Assembly (NCBI RefSeq): GCF_024814435.1 | Contig: NZ_JANUXY010000001.1 | Location: forward strand, 62,001-126,000 | Direction: 5' to 3' | Source of the DNA: Staphylococcus americanisciuri | GTDB taxonomy: Bacteria; Bacillota; Bacilli; Staphylococcales; Staphylococcaceae | Length of the DNA: 64,000 bases | Shown: piece by piece, positions 46,814 through 57,556 of the stretch | How the letters are laid out: each line of letters begins with the position of its first letter | Position numbering within the stretch: the stretch's first letter is position 1 | Position numbers and translations under genes: made by a program | The notes under the pieces: model-generated | What the model was told of the DNA's origin: nothing | Database searches by the model: none | The model's input: only the letters and a program-made list of their open reading frames with translations

Positions 46814-48448
46814 ATGAATTCTTCAACTCCAGAACCAAATGGTAAGAAGTTTTCACCTGTTTTCTTAATTAGTGCAATCATTATTTTTGCAATTGTCCTT
46901 ATTGGTGTTTTTATCCCAACACAATTTGGCGAGTTTACAAATGAAATAAAACTATGGATTACAGATAACCTAGGTTGGTACTATTTAATATTAACAACTG
47001 TAATTGTGTTCTTCTGTATCTTTTTAATTTTTAGCCCAATCGGTAAGTTGAAATTGGGACGTCCAAATGATAAACCGGAATTTAATACGGTATCATGGTT
47101 TGCGATGCTATTTAGTGCTGGTATGGGAATTGGGCTTGTATTCTATGGTGCAGCTGAACCATTATCTCATTTTGCGGCACCGCCAACAGCTGATCCAATG
47201 ACGAAGCAAGCATATGCTGAATCATTGCGTTCTACATTTTTTCATTGGGGCTTTCATGCATGGGCAGTGTACGGTGTTGTAGCATTGGCACTTGCTTATG
47301 CGCAGTTTAGAAAAGGTGAACCTGGTTTACTGTCAAAAACATTGAGACCTATCTTAGGAGATCGAGTTGATGGTCCAATCGGTACGTTGATTGATGTGCT
47401 TGCAGTTTTTGCGACAGTTATTGGTGTTGCAGTATCACTTGGTATGGGTGCGCTTCAAATCGGAGGTGGTTTGAACTACTTATTTGGCATTCCAAACAAT
47501 ATCTTCACACAAGCAATTATTATTGTTGTTGTAACAATTCTATTTATCATGAGTGCGTGGTCAGGCTTGAGTAAAGGTATTCAATATTTAAGTAATATAA
47601 ATATTGGATTAGGTACATTGTTAATGCTTGCTGCTTTAATCGCGGGGCCAACAGTACTAATTATGAATATGTTCACAAGTTCAACAGGTAGCTTGTTAGA
47701 TTCTTTCTTGTTCAGCAGTTTTGATACAGCAGCACAAAATCCACAAAAAGCACAGTGGATGTCTGATTGGACATTGTACTACTGGGGCTGGTGGATGAGC
47801 TGGAGCCCGTTTGTTGGTGTATTTATTGCACGTGTATCTAAAGGGCGTTCAATTCGTGAATTTATCTCTGGTGTTATGTTAGTACCAGTTATTGTAAGTT
47901 TCTTATGGTTCAGTGTTTTCGGTGTGTTAGGTATTGAAACAGCTAAAAAACATAAAGAAATCATTGATATGTCTGTTGAAACGCAACTCTTTGGTGTCTT
48001 CAATCACTTGCCAATGGGTATGATTTTATCAGTCATTGCTTTATTATTAATTGCATCATTCTTTGTCACTTCTGCAGACTCAGCGACATTTGTATTGGGT
48101 ATGCAAACAACGAATGGTTCATTAAATCCAAGTCAATTTATTAAAGTGACATGGGGTGTGGCACAATCATTAATCGCATTTGTTTTATTATTATCTGGTA
48201 ATGGTGATGGTGAAGCAGGGTTAAATGCTTTACAAAGTGCGGCGATTATTAGTGCATTACCTTTCTCACTTGTTGTGATATTGATGATGATCAGTTTCTA
48301 CAAAGATGCCAATAAAGAACGTAAATTCTTAGGATTAACGTTAACACCAAATAAACATCGTCTGAAAGAATATGTGGCACAATCTCAACAAGATTATGAA
48401 GATGAATTAATTTCAAGACGTAAGGAATTAAGAGAACAAGAGAAATAA
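46814..48448 (+). CDS. opuD2: BCCT-family glycine betaine transporter (OpuD type)
   Basis: A 544-residue secondary transporter with about 12 membrane helices, importing betaine-type osmoprotectants. It has the BCCT motif FSAGMGIGLVFYGAAEPLSHF in TM3-4 and the tryptophan-rich signature WTLYYWGWWMSWSPFVGVFIARVSKGRSIREF. It shows a typical C-terminal charged tail (RLKEYVAQSQQDYEDELISRRKELREQEK), used for osmosensing in relatives. It is monocistronic and next to mscL. From memory this position in S. aureus has OpuD2. Betaine preference is by family, not by residue reading. Confidence 0.88.
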   Translation: MNSSTPEPNGKKFSPVFLISAIIIFAIVLIGVFIPTQFGEFTNEIKLWITDNLGWYYLILTTVIVFFCIFLIFSPIGKLKLGRPNDKPEFNTVSWFAMLFSAGMGIGLVFYGAAEPLSHFAAPPTADPMTKQAYAESLRSTFFHWGFHAWAVYGVVALALAYAQFRKGEPGLLSKTLRPILGDRVDGPIGTLIDVLAVFATVIGVAVSLGMGALQIGGGLNYLFGIPNNIFTQAIIIVVVTILFIMSAWSGLSKGIQYLSNINIGLGTLLMLAALIAGPTVLIMNMFTSSTGSLLDSFLFSSFDTAAQNPQKAQWMSDWTLYYWGWWMSWSPFVGVFIARVSKGRSIREFISGVMLVPVIVSFLWFSVFGVLGIETAKKHKEIIDMSVETQLFGVFNHLPMGMILSVIALLLIASFFVTSADSATFVLGMQTTNGSLNPSQFIKVTWGVAQSLIAFVLLLSGNGDGEAGLNALQSAAIISALPFSLVVILMMISFYKDANKERKFLGLTLTPNKHRLKEYVAQSQQDYEDELISRRKELREQEK

Positions 48449-48463
48449 ACATTTACATTTAAG

Positions 48464-48500
48464 AGCGGTTAGGATGCACAGGCATTCTAGCCGTTTTTTT
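48464..48500 (+). terminator. opuD2 terminator
   Basis: CGGTTAGGATGC pairs with GCATTCTAGCCG (two imperfect positions) around ACAG, followed by TTTTTTT. Confidence 0.85.
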
Positions 48501-48820
48501 CGGTCGTTTGCAATGAACAGACATCAGGTGGTGTGTTACGTTTAATTTGATTTAGTGAGCTAGGTTAAGTTTGTAAAAAGCGTATTATATAGAAGGTAAC
48601 TATTAAATGTATGACATGGGATAACTCTTATTGAAAATGGTTCTCATTTAATAACTATTAATTATCAAAAACGAGTTTAACCATAAGTATTATTTATAAC
48701 AACTAATTAAAAAGACGAAATTCAAAACAGGTCAATTTAGCGCTTACATAGTTGTTTTCAAGGTATGTTAATTATACAATTAATGATAAGGCATATAAAT
48801 TTTTCAAGGGGGACATTCAA
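48501..48820. promoter_or_regulatory. acnA upstream region with Fur-like box
   Basis: No gene is evident. TGAAAATGGTTCTCA at 48632-48646 matches a TGATAATNATTATCA Fur box at 12 of 15 positions (counting N). The rest is AT-rich, with no clear consensus promoter that I can single out. Confidence 0.4.
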
Positions 48821-51520
48821 ATGACTGCAAATTTAAAAGAGCAAGCGAAGAAGTCATTTCAAGTGAATGGTCAAGACATTACGTTCTATGACCTGAATGT
48901 ATTAGAAGAAAAGGGCTTAACTGAGATTAGTCGTTTGCCGTATTCGATTCGTGTATTATTAGAATCTGTTTTACGTCAAGAAGATGGTTTTGTCATTACA
49001 GAAGACCATATTAAGTCATTAGCGACATTTGGAAAAGAAAATGATAAAGGTGAAGTACCATTTAAGCCTTCACGCGTTATTTTACAAGACTTTACAGGTG
49101 TTCCAGCGGTTGTAGACTTAGCCTCTTTACGCAAAGCGATGGATGATGTAGGTGGGGATCTTTCAAAAATCAATCCAGAGGTACCAGTTGACTTAGTTAT
49201 TGACCATTCTGTACAAGTAGATAACTATGGTAATCCCGACGCGGTGGAACGCAACATGAAATTAGAATTTGAACGCAACTATGAACGTTATCAATTTTTA
49301 AGCTGGGCGACAAAAGCATTTCAAAACTATAATGCAGTACCACCGGCAACAGGTATCGTTCATCAAGTTAACTTAGAGTACCTTGCGAATGTTGTACATG
49401 TACGTGATGAAGAAGGCGAAAAGGTCGCATATCCTGATACATTGGTTGGGACTGACTCACATACAACAATGATTAATGGTCTCGGTGTATTAGGTTGGGG
49501 TGTAGGTGGTATTGAAGCTGAAGCGGGAATGCTCGGTCAACCTTCATACTTCCCAATTCCAGAAGTGATTGGTGTGCGCTTAACAAATGAATTGCCACAA
49601 GGTGCTACAGCGACAGACTTGGCTTTACGTGTAACTGAGTTATTACGTCAAAAGGGTGTAGTAGGCAAGTTTGTTGAGTTCTTTGGCCCAGGTGTTGATA
49701 AGTTACCATTGGCAGACCGTGCAACAATTGCGAATATGGCGCCTGAATATGGTGCGACTTGTGGTTTCTTCCCAGTAGACGATGAGACTTTAAAATATCT
49801 TCGTTTAACGGGTCGTTCATCTGAGCATGTAGACACAGTTGAACAATATTTAAAAGCTAACCACTTATTCTATAATGTAGAAGAAGTACCGAATTATACA
49901 GATGTTGTTGATTTAGACTTATCAACAGTCGAAGCGGCATTATCTGGACCAAAACGTCCACAAGACCTTATCTTCTTGAGCAATATGAAAGAAGCATTCC
50001 AAAAATCTGTAACAGCTCCAGCAGGTAACCAAGGCCATGGTTTTGATGCGAGTGAGTTTGACAAAAAAGTAACGATTGATTTCAAAGATGGTCGTCAATC
50101 TGAAATGAAAACAGGGGATATTGCGATTGCTGCGATTACATCATGTACTAATACATCGAATCCTTATGTAATGTTAGGTGCTGGTTTATTAGCTAAAAAC
50201 GCAGTAGCCAAGGGATTAAAAGTACCTGATTATGTTAAAACATCATTGGCACCAGGTTCAAAAGTTGTAACAGGCTATCTTCGTGATGCAGGCTTACAAG
50301 AATACTTAGATCAACTTGGTTTTAACTTAGTTGGTTATGGTTGTACGACATGTATCGGTAACTCTGGTCCGTTATTAGAAGAGATTGAAACTGCCATTGC
50401 TAAAGAAGACTTATTGGTGACTTCGGTGTTATCGGGTAACCGTAACTTTGAAGGACGTATCCACCCGCTTGTTAAAGCTAACTATCTTGCGTCACCACCA
50501 CTTGTTGTTGCGTATGCTTTAGCAGGAACAGTTGATATCGACTTGCAAAATGAACCACTTGGCCAAGATGCAGAGGGGAACGATGTTTTCTTAAAAGATA
50601 TTTGGCCATCAATTCAAGAAGTATCTGACACAGTAGATAGTGTCGTTACACCTGAATTGTTTAAAGAAGAGTATGAAAATGTCTATAAAAATAATGAATT
50701 ATGGAATCAGATTGATACAACAGAACAACCATTGTATGACTTTGATCCAAAATCGACTTATATCCAAAATCCAACGTTCTTCCAAGGTTTATCAAAAGAA
50801 CCTGGCACAATCCAACCATTAACAGGATTACGTGTAATGGGTAAATTTGGTGACTCGGTGACAACAGACCATATTTCTCCAGCAGGTGCGATTGGTAAAG
50901 ATACACCAGCAGGCAAATACTTGTTAGATAATGGCGTATCTCCGCGTGACTTTAACTCATATGGATCTCGCCGTGGTAACCATGAAGTGATGGTACGTGG
51001 TACGTTTGCGAACATTCGTATTAAAAACCAACTTGCACCAGGTACAGAAGGTGGTTTCACAACATACTGGCCAACCAATGAAGTGATGCCTATCTTTGAT
51101 GCAGCGATGAAATATAAAGAAGACGGTACAGGTCTTGTGGTGCTTGCCGGCAATGATTATGGTATGGGTTCTTCACGTGACTGGGCTGCAAAAGGTACGA
51201 ATTTATTAGGTGTCAAAACAGTCATTGCACAAAGTTATGAGCGTATTCACCGTTCTAACTTAGTGATGATGGGTGTATTACCTTTACAATTTAAAGATGG
51301 CGAGTCAGCAGATACGCTTGGTTTAGATGGTCAAGAAACAATCCAAGTTAATATTGACGAAACAGTTCAACCAGGTCAATTAGTAACTGTAACAGCTACA
51401 AAGCCAGATGGTACAGTTGTGACATTTGAAGCTAAAGCAAGATTCGATTCAAATGTAGAGTTGGATTATTATCGTCACGGTGGTATCTTGCAACTTGTAT
51501 TACGTAAAAAGTTAGCTTAA
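48821..51520 (+). CDS. acnA: Aconitate hydratase A
   Basis: An 899-residue Fe-S enzyme isomerising citrate and isocitrate in the TCA cycle. The 4Fe-4S cysteines are Cys442 in [12 protein letters not shown], and Cys508 and Cys511 in [14 protein letters not shown]. Other conserved blocks are [28 protein letters not shown] and [16 protein letters not shown] in the swivelling C-terminal domain. The frame runs open upstream, but CAAGGGGGA 7 nt before ATG 48821 sets the start and gives the usual length of about 900. It is IRP/AcnA-type, so it could also bind RNA when the cluster is lost, by family. Monocistronic, with its own terminator. Confidence 0.97.
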   Translation: MTANLKEQAKKSFQVNGQDITFYDLNVLEEKGLTEISRLPYSIRVLLESVLRQEDGFVITEDHIKSLATFGKENDKGEVPFKPSRVILQDFTGVPAVVDLASLRKAMDDVGGDLSKINPEVPVDLVIDHSVQVDNYGNPDAVERNMKLEFERNYERYQFLSWATKAFQNYNAVPPATGIVHQVNLEYLANVVHVRDEEGEKVAYPDTLVGTDSHTTMINGLGVLGWGVGGIEAEAGMLGQPSYFPIPEVIGVRLTNELPQGATATDLALRVTELLRQKGVVGKFVEFFGPGVDKLPLADRATIANMAPEYGATCGFFPVDDETLKYLRLTGRSSEHVDTVEQYLKANHLFYNVEEVPNYTDVVDLDLSTVEAALSGPKRPQDLIFLSNMKEAFQKSVTAPAGNQGHGFDASEFDKKVTIDFKDGRQSEMKTGDIAIAAITSCTNTSNPYVMLGAGLLAKNAVAKGLKVPDYVKTSLAPGSKVVTGYLRDAGLQEYLDQLGFNLVGYGCTTCIGNSGPLLEEIETAIAKEDLLVTSVLSGNRNFEGRIHPLVKANYLASPPLVVAYALAGTVDIDLQNEPLGQDAEGNDVFLKDIWPSIQEVSDTVDSVVTPELFKEEYENVYKNNELWNQIDTTEQPLYDFDPKSTYIQNPTFFQGLSKEPGTIQPLTGLRVMGKFGDSVTTDHISPAGAIGKDTPAGKYLLDNGVSPRDFNSYGSRRGNHEVMVRGTFANIRIKNQLAPGTEGGFTTYWPTNEVMPIFDAAMKYKEDGTGLVVLAGNDYGMGSSRDWAAKGTNLLGVKTVIAQSYERIHRSNLVMMGVLPLQFKDGESADTLGLDGQETIQVNIDETVQPGQLVTVTATKPDGTVVTFEAKARFDSNVELDYYRHGGILQLVLRKKLA

Positions 51521-51550
51521 TACGTATATGTTACTTTATAATCGATTAAG

Positions 51551-51587
51551 ACGAGTACAGCATGTCGTGTGTTGTACTCGTTTTTTG
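51551..51587 (+). terminator. acnA terminator
   Basis: ACGAGTACA pairs with TGTACTCGT around a 13-nt loop, then TTTTTT. It lies 30 bp after the stop. Confidence 0.88.
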
Positions 51588-51599
51588 GGTTCTACATCT

Positions 51600-51898
51600 T
51601 TTTGTGGTGGTTGACATGGGGAGTAGGACAAGTCTCTCATTTTCTAAAAAGGTTCCGTTGTCCCCCCAGGTAAAGTTGATAAAATCGTATTTTCACGCGA
51701 GTCAGCTACTCCCTTCAACATAAAATCTTATGAAACAACAGTATAAACAAAACTAGGTACTTATCGTCTTTACATCACAGAAGCTGAACAGCCTTGCTTG
51801 ATATGTCACTTAAAGCGCACTTATTTTTGCTTACGATAGTATGTTATTTTGTGATAGTATGTGTATGTGAATAAGAATATAGAAAGAAGGCATACAGT
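51600..51898. repeat. Intergenic region with repeat-family hairpins
   Basis: No gene. Positions 51614-51665 match the minus-strand repeat at 32054-32127 (shared TTTTCTAAAAAGRTTCCGTTGT core). GGGAGTAG near 51619 faces CTACTCCC at about 51707. Positions 51749-51792 match 12623-12669. The region is a mosaic of degenerate intergenic repeats. Confidence 0.65.
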
Positions 51899-52360
51899 AT
51901 GTTATATGCATTGACGGAAATCGAGGTACGTTATCAAGAAACGGATCAAATGGGTGTGGTGTATCATGGCAATTATGCGACATGGTTCGAGGTAGCACGT
52001 ACAGACTATATACGCAAGTTGGGACTCGATTATGTGGAGATGGAACAACAGGGTATTGTATCGCCTGTGACGGAGCTTAACGTGCAATACAAGAAGAGCG
52101 TGGGCTATCCAGATAAGGTAACTGTGAAGACATGGGTTTCCAAGTTTTCAAGATTACGCTCTCGTTACCAATATGAAATTTACAACGCACAAGGTGAATT
52201 GGTGACAACAGGTTATACCGATAATGTTTTAATTACTAAAGATGAAGGTAAGCCAGTGCGTATCGATAAAGCTTTTCCAAATTGGTATGACATCTACAGT
52301 GATGTGGATCGACGCAATAAAGCTGGTGAAACACTTGAACTACAAATCCCCAATCAATAG
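51899..52360 (+). CDS. Hotdog-fold acyl-CoA thioesterase (4HBT family)
   Basis: A 153-residue YbgC/4-hydroxybenzoyl-CoA-thioesterase-like protein. The family signature VRYQETDQMGVVYHGNYATWFEVARTDYIR contains the catalytic Asp17 (ETDQMGVVYHGNY). It hydrolyses an acyl-CoA in the cytosol; the physiological substrate is unknown. AGAAGG lies 8 nt before ATG 51899. It is monocistronic, ending in a terminator whose stem overlaps its last codons. From memory this position downstream of acnA is shared with S. aureus and Bacillus (yneP after citB). Confidence 0.88.
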   Translation: MLYALTEIEVRYQETDQMGVVYHGNYATWFEVARTDYIRKLGLDYVEMEQQGIVSPVTELNVQYKKSVGYPDKVTVKTWVSKFSRLRSRYQYEIYNAQGELVTTGYTDNVLITKDEGKPVRIDKAFPNWYDIYSDVDRRNKAGETLELQIPNQ

Positions 52361-52386
52361 GCCGAATGCTTATTGATTGGGGATTT
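52344..52386. terminator. Bidirectional terminator overlapping the thioesterase 3' end
   Basis: A perfect 16-bp stem (52344-52359 with 52371-52386) whose left arm encodes the last residues of the thioesterase. It sits between convergent genes. Confidence 0.9.
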
Positions 52387-52404
52387 AATATCATTGTTTA
52401 TTGA

Positions 52405-52704
52405 TTATTTGACTTGTGCGTGATAAATAATTTCGTCATCAACAATATCTATTGTTAATTGGTGATCTTCATAATACCAAATATCTTTCTCGGCAATAAC
52501 GATATGTAAATCATCTACAACCATTTCAAAACCAACTTCATTGATATCTTTAAGAAAGTCAACATTGAAAGCGGGGCTAAATCCTTGCTTTAATTGAAAC
52601 TCGCCACCATAACGAACGATAAAGTGGAGTACTTTACCAGCATCAGGCAATTCAAGTTCCTCTTTGAACCATGCGACAGCTTTAGGGGTAATTTCTAATT
52701 TCAT
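52405..52704 (-). CDS. HesB/IscA-fold protein without cysteines (YneR-like)
   Basis: A 99-residue protein of the HesB/YadR/YfhF superfamily: [17 protein letters not shown], then [20 protein letters not shown], then [23 protein letters not shown] follow the IscA-type sheet order. It contains no cysteine at all, so the C...CGC cluster ligands of A-type Fe-S carriers are missing and an Fe-S carrier role is unlikely. Bacillus YneR is a similar cysteine-poor member. AGGAGG lies upstream of ATG 52704. Its function is unknown. It lies upstream of nothing on the minus strand, near plsY, and is convergent with the thioesterase. Confidence 0.82.
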   Translation of the reverse strand: MKLEITPKAVAWFKEELELPDAGKVLHFIVRYGGEFQLKQGFSPAFNVDFLKDINEVGFEMVVDDLHIVIAEKDIWYYEDHQLTIDIVDDEIIYHAQVK

Positions 52705-52784
52705 GCGTGAAACGCCTCCTTGTTAATATAAGCAAAGTACGCTATTCATTGTAACGTGTTTTGTGCGGAAATCAATTGCTGTGC

Positions 52785-53366
52785 TTACATCCATTTTATT
52801 TTGGGTTCTGTGCCTTTTAAGATGCGTTTAATGTTACTGGTATGTCTATAGATTAATAAGCTTGCGACGATAACACTCACAATCAGTAAGATATAATCTT
52901 GGACAAAAATTGAACCAATCACGCAACAGCATGCTGCGATAATACTTGATAATGATACATACTTCGTTAAGTATAGAATAACAAAGAAAATAGTAATAAG
53001 CACTAAGAATAATAATGGATTGACAGCTAATAGAACACCTGCGCTTGTTGCGACCGCTTTACCCCCCTTAAACTTTAAGTAAATTGGGTAAACATGACCG
53101 ATAATCGCAAAGATACCAACAATAAGACCGTGTATATCAATGCTGAACCATAATGGAAAAAATACAACGATAAATCCTTTGAATATGTCGAAAAATGTTA
53201 CTGCAAAACCAGCTGGCTTACCAAGTACACGAAAACTATTTGTTGCGCCTGTATTGCCACTACCAAAATCTCTAATATCTTTTTTGAAAAATATTTTACC
53301 AATCAGATAGCCACTTGGAATGGATCCGATTAAATAACTTGCAATAAATAAAAGGCATAATGCCAT
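52785..53366 (-). CDS. plsY: Acyl-phosphate:glycerol-3-phosphate acyltransferase PlsY
   Basis: A 193-residue integral membrane enzyme starting phospholipid synthesis by acylating glycerol-3-phosphate with acyl-phosphate. Five membrane helices are predicted. Conserved cytoplasmic loops are visible: [33 protein letters not shown] and [31 protein letters not shown] lies upstream of the ATG. It is divergent from the following ABC-F/parE region. In other staphylococci, as I recall, plsY is divergent directly from parE; here an ABC-F gene with a leader lies between them. Confidence 0.95.
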   Translation of the reverse strand: MALCLLFIASYLIGSIPSGYLIGKIFFKKDIRDFGSGNTGATNSFRVLGKPAGFAVTFFDIFKGFIVVFFPLWFSIDIHGLIVGIFAIIGHVYPIYLKFKGGKAVATSAGVLLAVNPLLFLVLITIFFVILYLTKYVSLSSIIAACCCVIGSIFVQDYILLIVSVIVASLLIYRHTSNIKRILKGTEPKIKWM

Positions 53367-53526
53367 ATGTTTTCACATCCTTTTAGTACCTGCTCTTATT
53401 TTAACATAAATTCATATTTCGTCGTGTGTTTTCTAATAAGAATGTCATAAATGGGTGGTATGGGATACAAATAATGTTTAAAGGGTGATAATAAAGCAAG
53501 TCTTATCATCTAGATATTTGCAATCG

Positions 53527-53555
53527 TTATCATTTTTGTTTAAGATTAATATAAC
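53527..53555 (+). promoter_or_regulatory. Promoter of the ABC-F leader RNA
   Basis: TTATCA (53527-53532) and TATAAC (53550-53555) with a 17-bp spacer, upstream of the attenuator elements. This would start the transcript near 53561, just before the upstream ORF. Confidence 0.5.
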
Positions 53556-53583
53556 ACAATACGTGAAAGGGTGAACCAACTAC

Positions 53584-53595
53584 ATGATTTTATAA
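53584..53595 (+). CDS. Candidate leader peptide ORF (MIL)
   Basis: ATG ATT TTA TAA, with AGGGTGA as a ribosome binding site 9 nt upstream. It is the first ORF of the attenuator leader, and its stop codon is the start of pairing segment 1. Leader peptides of only a few codons are known for antibiotic-inducible genes. There is no direct proof of translation. Confidence 0.5.
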   Translation: MIL

Positions 53596-53747
53596 TCCTA
53601 TTTTTTGAACGCAAACAATTGAAGGTAATGCAGCAATATGATGCTGTTTTATTTGTTGTGCCTTTGATTGTTCCCTTCAGAATAGGATTGTTTGTAGTTG
53701 TACGTAAAGAGAATGGTTGTCTTTGCGTGTGCACCTATATGGATTTT

Positions 53748-53783
53748 TGCCTCCTATTCTGAATGACAATAGGGGGCATTTTT
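53748..53783 (+). terminator. Attenuator terminator ahead of the ABC-F gene
   Basis: TGCCTCCTATT (53748-53758) pairs with AATAGGGGGCA (53768-53778), 11 bp with one G-T pair, followed by TTTTT. It lies 33 nt before the ABC-F start codon. It is the default-off element of the leader. Confidence 0.85.
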
Positions 53784-53816
53784 GTCTCCAATCATTTATT
53801 CAAAGGAGATGATTGT

Positions 53817-55388
53817 ATGAGAATATTACTAGAAGCAACAGCTTTAAAGCACTATATAGCAACGCGATTACTGATAGATGTTGAGAAGTTGCAAGTGCAT
53901 CAAGGCGACAGAATCGGGTTGGTTGGTCATAACGGCAGTGGCAAAACAACATTACTCCAAATGCTATGTGGTAACCTTACACCCGAACAGGGGCTTGTAA
54001 CACCTTATTCGCAATTGGGCTATATACCACAACTTAAAGCGCAGGACATGGTTATGAGTGGTGGTGAGATGACTCAAAAGACCATTCAGCAAGTGCTTGG
54101 TCAACAACCCGAGTTGCTACTTGCTGATGAACCAACGGCTAATTTAGATATTTCACATATAGAAGCGTTAGAACATACAATGAAGTCGTGGACAGGGGCG
54201 TTTATTATAGTATCTCATGACCGTGACTTTTTGGATGCTTTATGTACAATGATATGGGAGATTGAAGATAGCAAAATAACAGTGTATAAAGGGAACTATA
54301 GTGATTATATTAATCAGAAAGACTTGGAACGTCGTCAAGCACAGTTAGCACATAAAACGTATGAGCAGAAGAAGCAACAGTTAGAAGCGGCGATAAAATT
54401 GAAAGAGAGAAAAGCGCAACAAGCGACTAAAAAACCTAAAAATCTTAGTAGTTCAGAAGCACGAATTAAAGGAACAAGTGTCTATTTTGCGAATAAACAG
54501 AAGAAGCTACGTCAAACGATGAAAGCCATGCAAAGTCGATTAGGTAGGTTGGAAACTATAGAAAAAGTAGTGGAACATAAACCATTAAAAATGTCTATTC
54601 CAAGTTCAGAAATATTAAAACGGCGAATAGTAATGCATGTGGAAGAACTTGCTGGCAATATTAAAGAGCGCACCTTATGGCGTCCAGCAACCTTTAATAT
54701 TCGTAGTGGCGATAAACTTGTAATTATTGGTGCCAATGGAACAGGAAAGACTACCTTAATGAAACAATTGGTATCCCACCAGCCAGGTATCACAATATCA
54801 CCAGCAGTTAAAATCGGTTATTTTAGTCAAAATTTAGATATTTTAGACTTAGATAAAACGATTTTAGAAAATGTACGAGCCACATCAAAACAAGATGAAA
54901 CACTGGTTCGTACTGTACTTGCAAGGATGCATTTTGCTAAGGAAGATGTTTATAAACGTGTAGGTGTACTCAGTGGCGGTGAACGTGTGAAGGTTGCGCT
55001 TACGAAAGTATTTCTAAGCGATGTGAATACATTACTGTTGGACGAGCCGACTAATTATCTTGATACACAAGCAATCGAAGCGTTTGAGACATTGTTGAAT
55101 GAATATGAAGGGACCGTTATCGTTGCGTCTCATGATCGTCGCTTCATTGATAAAGTAGCAACACGTATTTTAGCAATTGAAGATTTAAAGCTGACTGTAT
55201 TTGAAGGGAACTATCAAGCGTGGCTAGCTGAAGCACAGGTGTCCGAGAAAGATGAGGCAGAAGATGAAAAACTGTTGCTAGATGTAAAAATAGCAGCAGT
55301 ACTTAGCCGATTAAGTGTTGAACCTTCAGAGGCATTAGAACAAGAATTCCAAAAATTGTTGAAGCAAAAGCGAGCACTAGTTGAGTAA
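53817..55388 (+). CDS. ABC-F ribosomal protection protein, Vga/Sal-like
   Basis: A 523-residue cytosolic twin-ATPase of the ABC-F class, without membrane domains. NBD1 has Walker A GHNGSGKT (residues 37-44), signature SGGEM (81-85), and Walker B LLLADEPT with Glu105. The linker at about 165-250 is a long charged helical hairpin with the motif KKPKNLSSSEARIKG at its tip region, the part that reaches the ribosome in Vga-type proteins. NBD2 has Walker A GANGTGKT (305-312), signature LSGGERVKVAL and Walker B LLLDEPTNYLD. A short C-terminal extension (RLSVEPSEALEQEFQKLL) is also seen in Vga(A). Length and sequence resemble Vga(A) (522 residues) most; Sal(A), MsrA and Lsa are more distant to my eye. 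Such proteins displace lincosamides, pleuromutilins and streptogramin A. AAAGGAG precedes the ATG. It lies behind an attenuator. Confidence 0.9.
   Translation: MRILLEATALKHYIATRLLIDVEKLQVHQGDRIGLVGHNGSGKTTLLQMLCGNLTPEQGLVTPYSQLGYIPQLKAQDMVMSGGEMTQKTIQQVLGQQPELLLADEPTANLDISHIEALEHTMKSWTGAFIIVSHDRDFLDALCTMIWEIEDSKITVYKGNYSDYINQKDLERRQAQLAHKTYEQKKQQLEAAIKLKERKAQQATKKPKNLSSSEARIKGTSVYFANKQKKLRQTMKAMQSRLGRLETIEKVVEHKPLKMSIPSSEILKRRIVMHVEELAGNIKERTLWRPATFNIRSGDKLVIIGANGTGKTTLMKQLVSHQPGITISPAVKIGYFSQNLDILDLDKTILENVRATSKQDETLVRTVLARMHFAKEDVYKRVGVLSGGERVKVALTKVFLSDVNTLLLDEPTNYLDTQAIEAFETLLNEYEGTVIVASHDRRFIDKVATRILAIEDLKLTVFEGNYQAWLAEAQVSEKDEAEDEKLLLDVKIAAVLSRLSVEPSEALEQEFQKLLKQKRALVE

Positions 55389-57555
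<2,167 letters not shown>

Positions 57556-57556
<1 letters not shown>

Larger units (their letters stand above)
53560..53816 (+). promoter_or_regulatory. Ribosome-sensing transcription attenuator leader of the ABC-F gene
   Basis: Elements in order: a three-codon upstream ORF ATG-ATT-TTA-TAA (53584-53595, peptide MIL) with AGGGTGA 9 nt upstream; segment 1 (53594-53609, AATCCTATT...TGAA) overlapping its stop; segment 2 (53676-53689, TTCAGAATAGGATT); segment 3 (TCCTATTCTGAA, 53752-53763); segment 4 (AATAGGGGGCA, 53768-53778) followed by T5. Segment 1 pairs with 2, with an inner 10-bp stem (53616-53625 with 53661-53670), leaving 3 free to pair with 4 as a terminator. If a ribosome stalls on the upstream ORF and covers segment 1, segment 2 can pair perfectly with the 12 nt of segment 3 and block the terminator. 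All pairings are read from sequence; the drug-sensing role is inferred from the downstream gene class. Confidence 0.8.

Noticed and set aside
53571..53762. A 63-residue protein frame in the ABC-F leader
   Set aside because: The GTG start abuts its only ribosome-binding sequence, and the whole frame lies on the attenuator pairing segments. Treated as leader, not as a gene.
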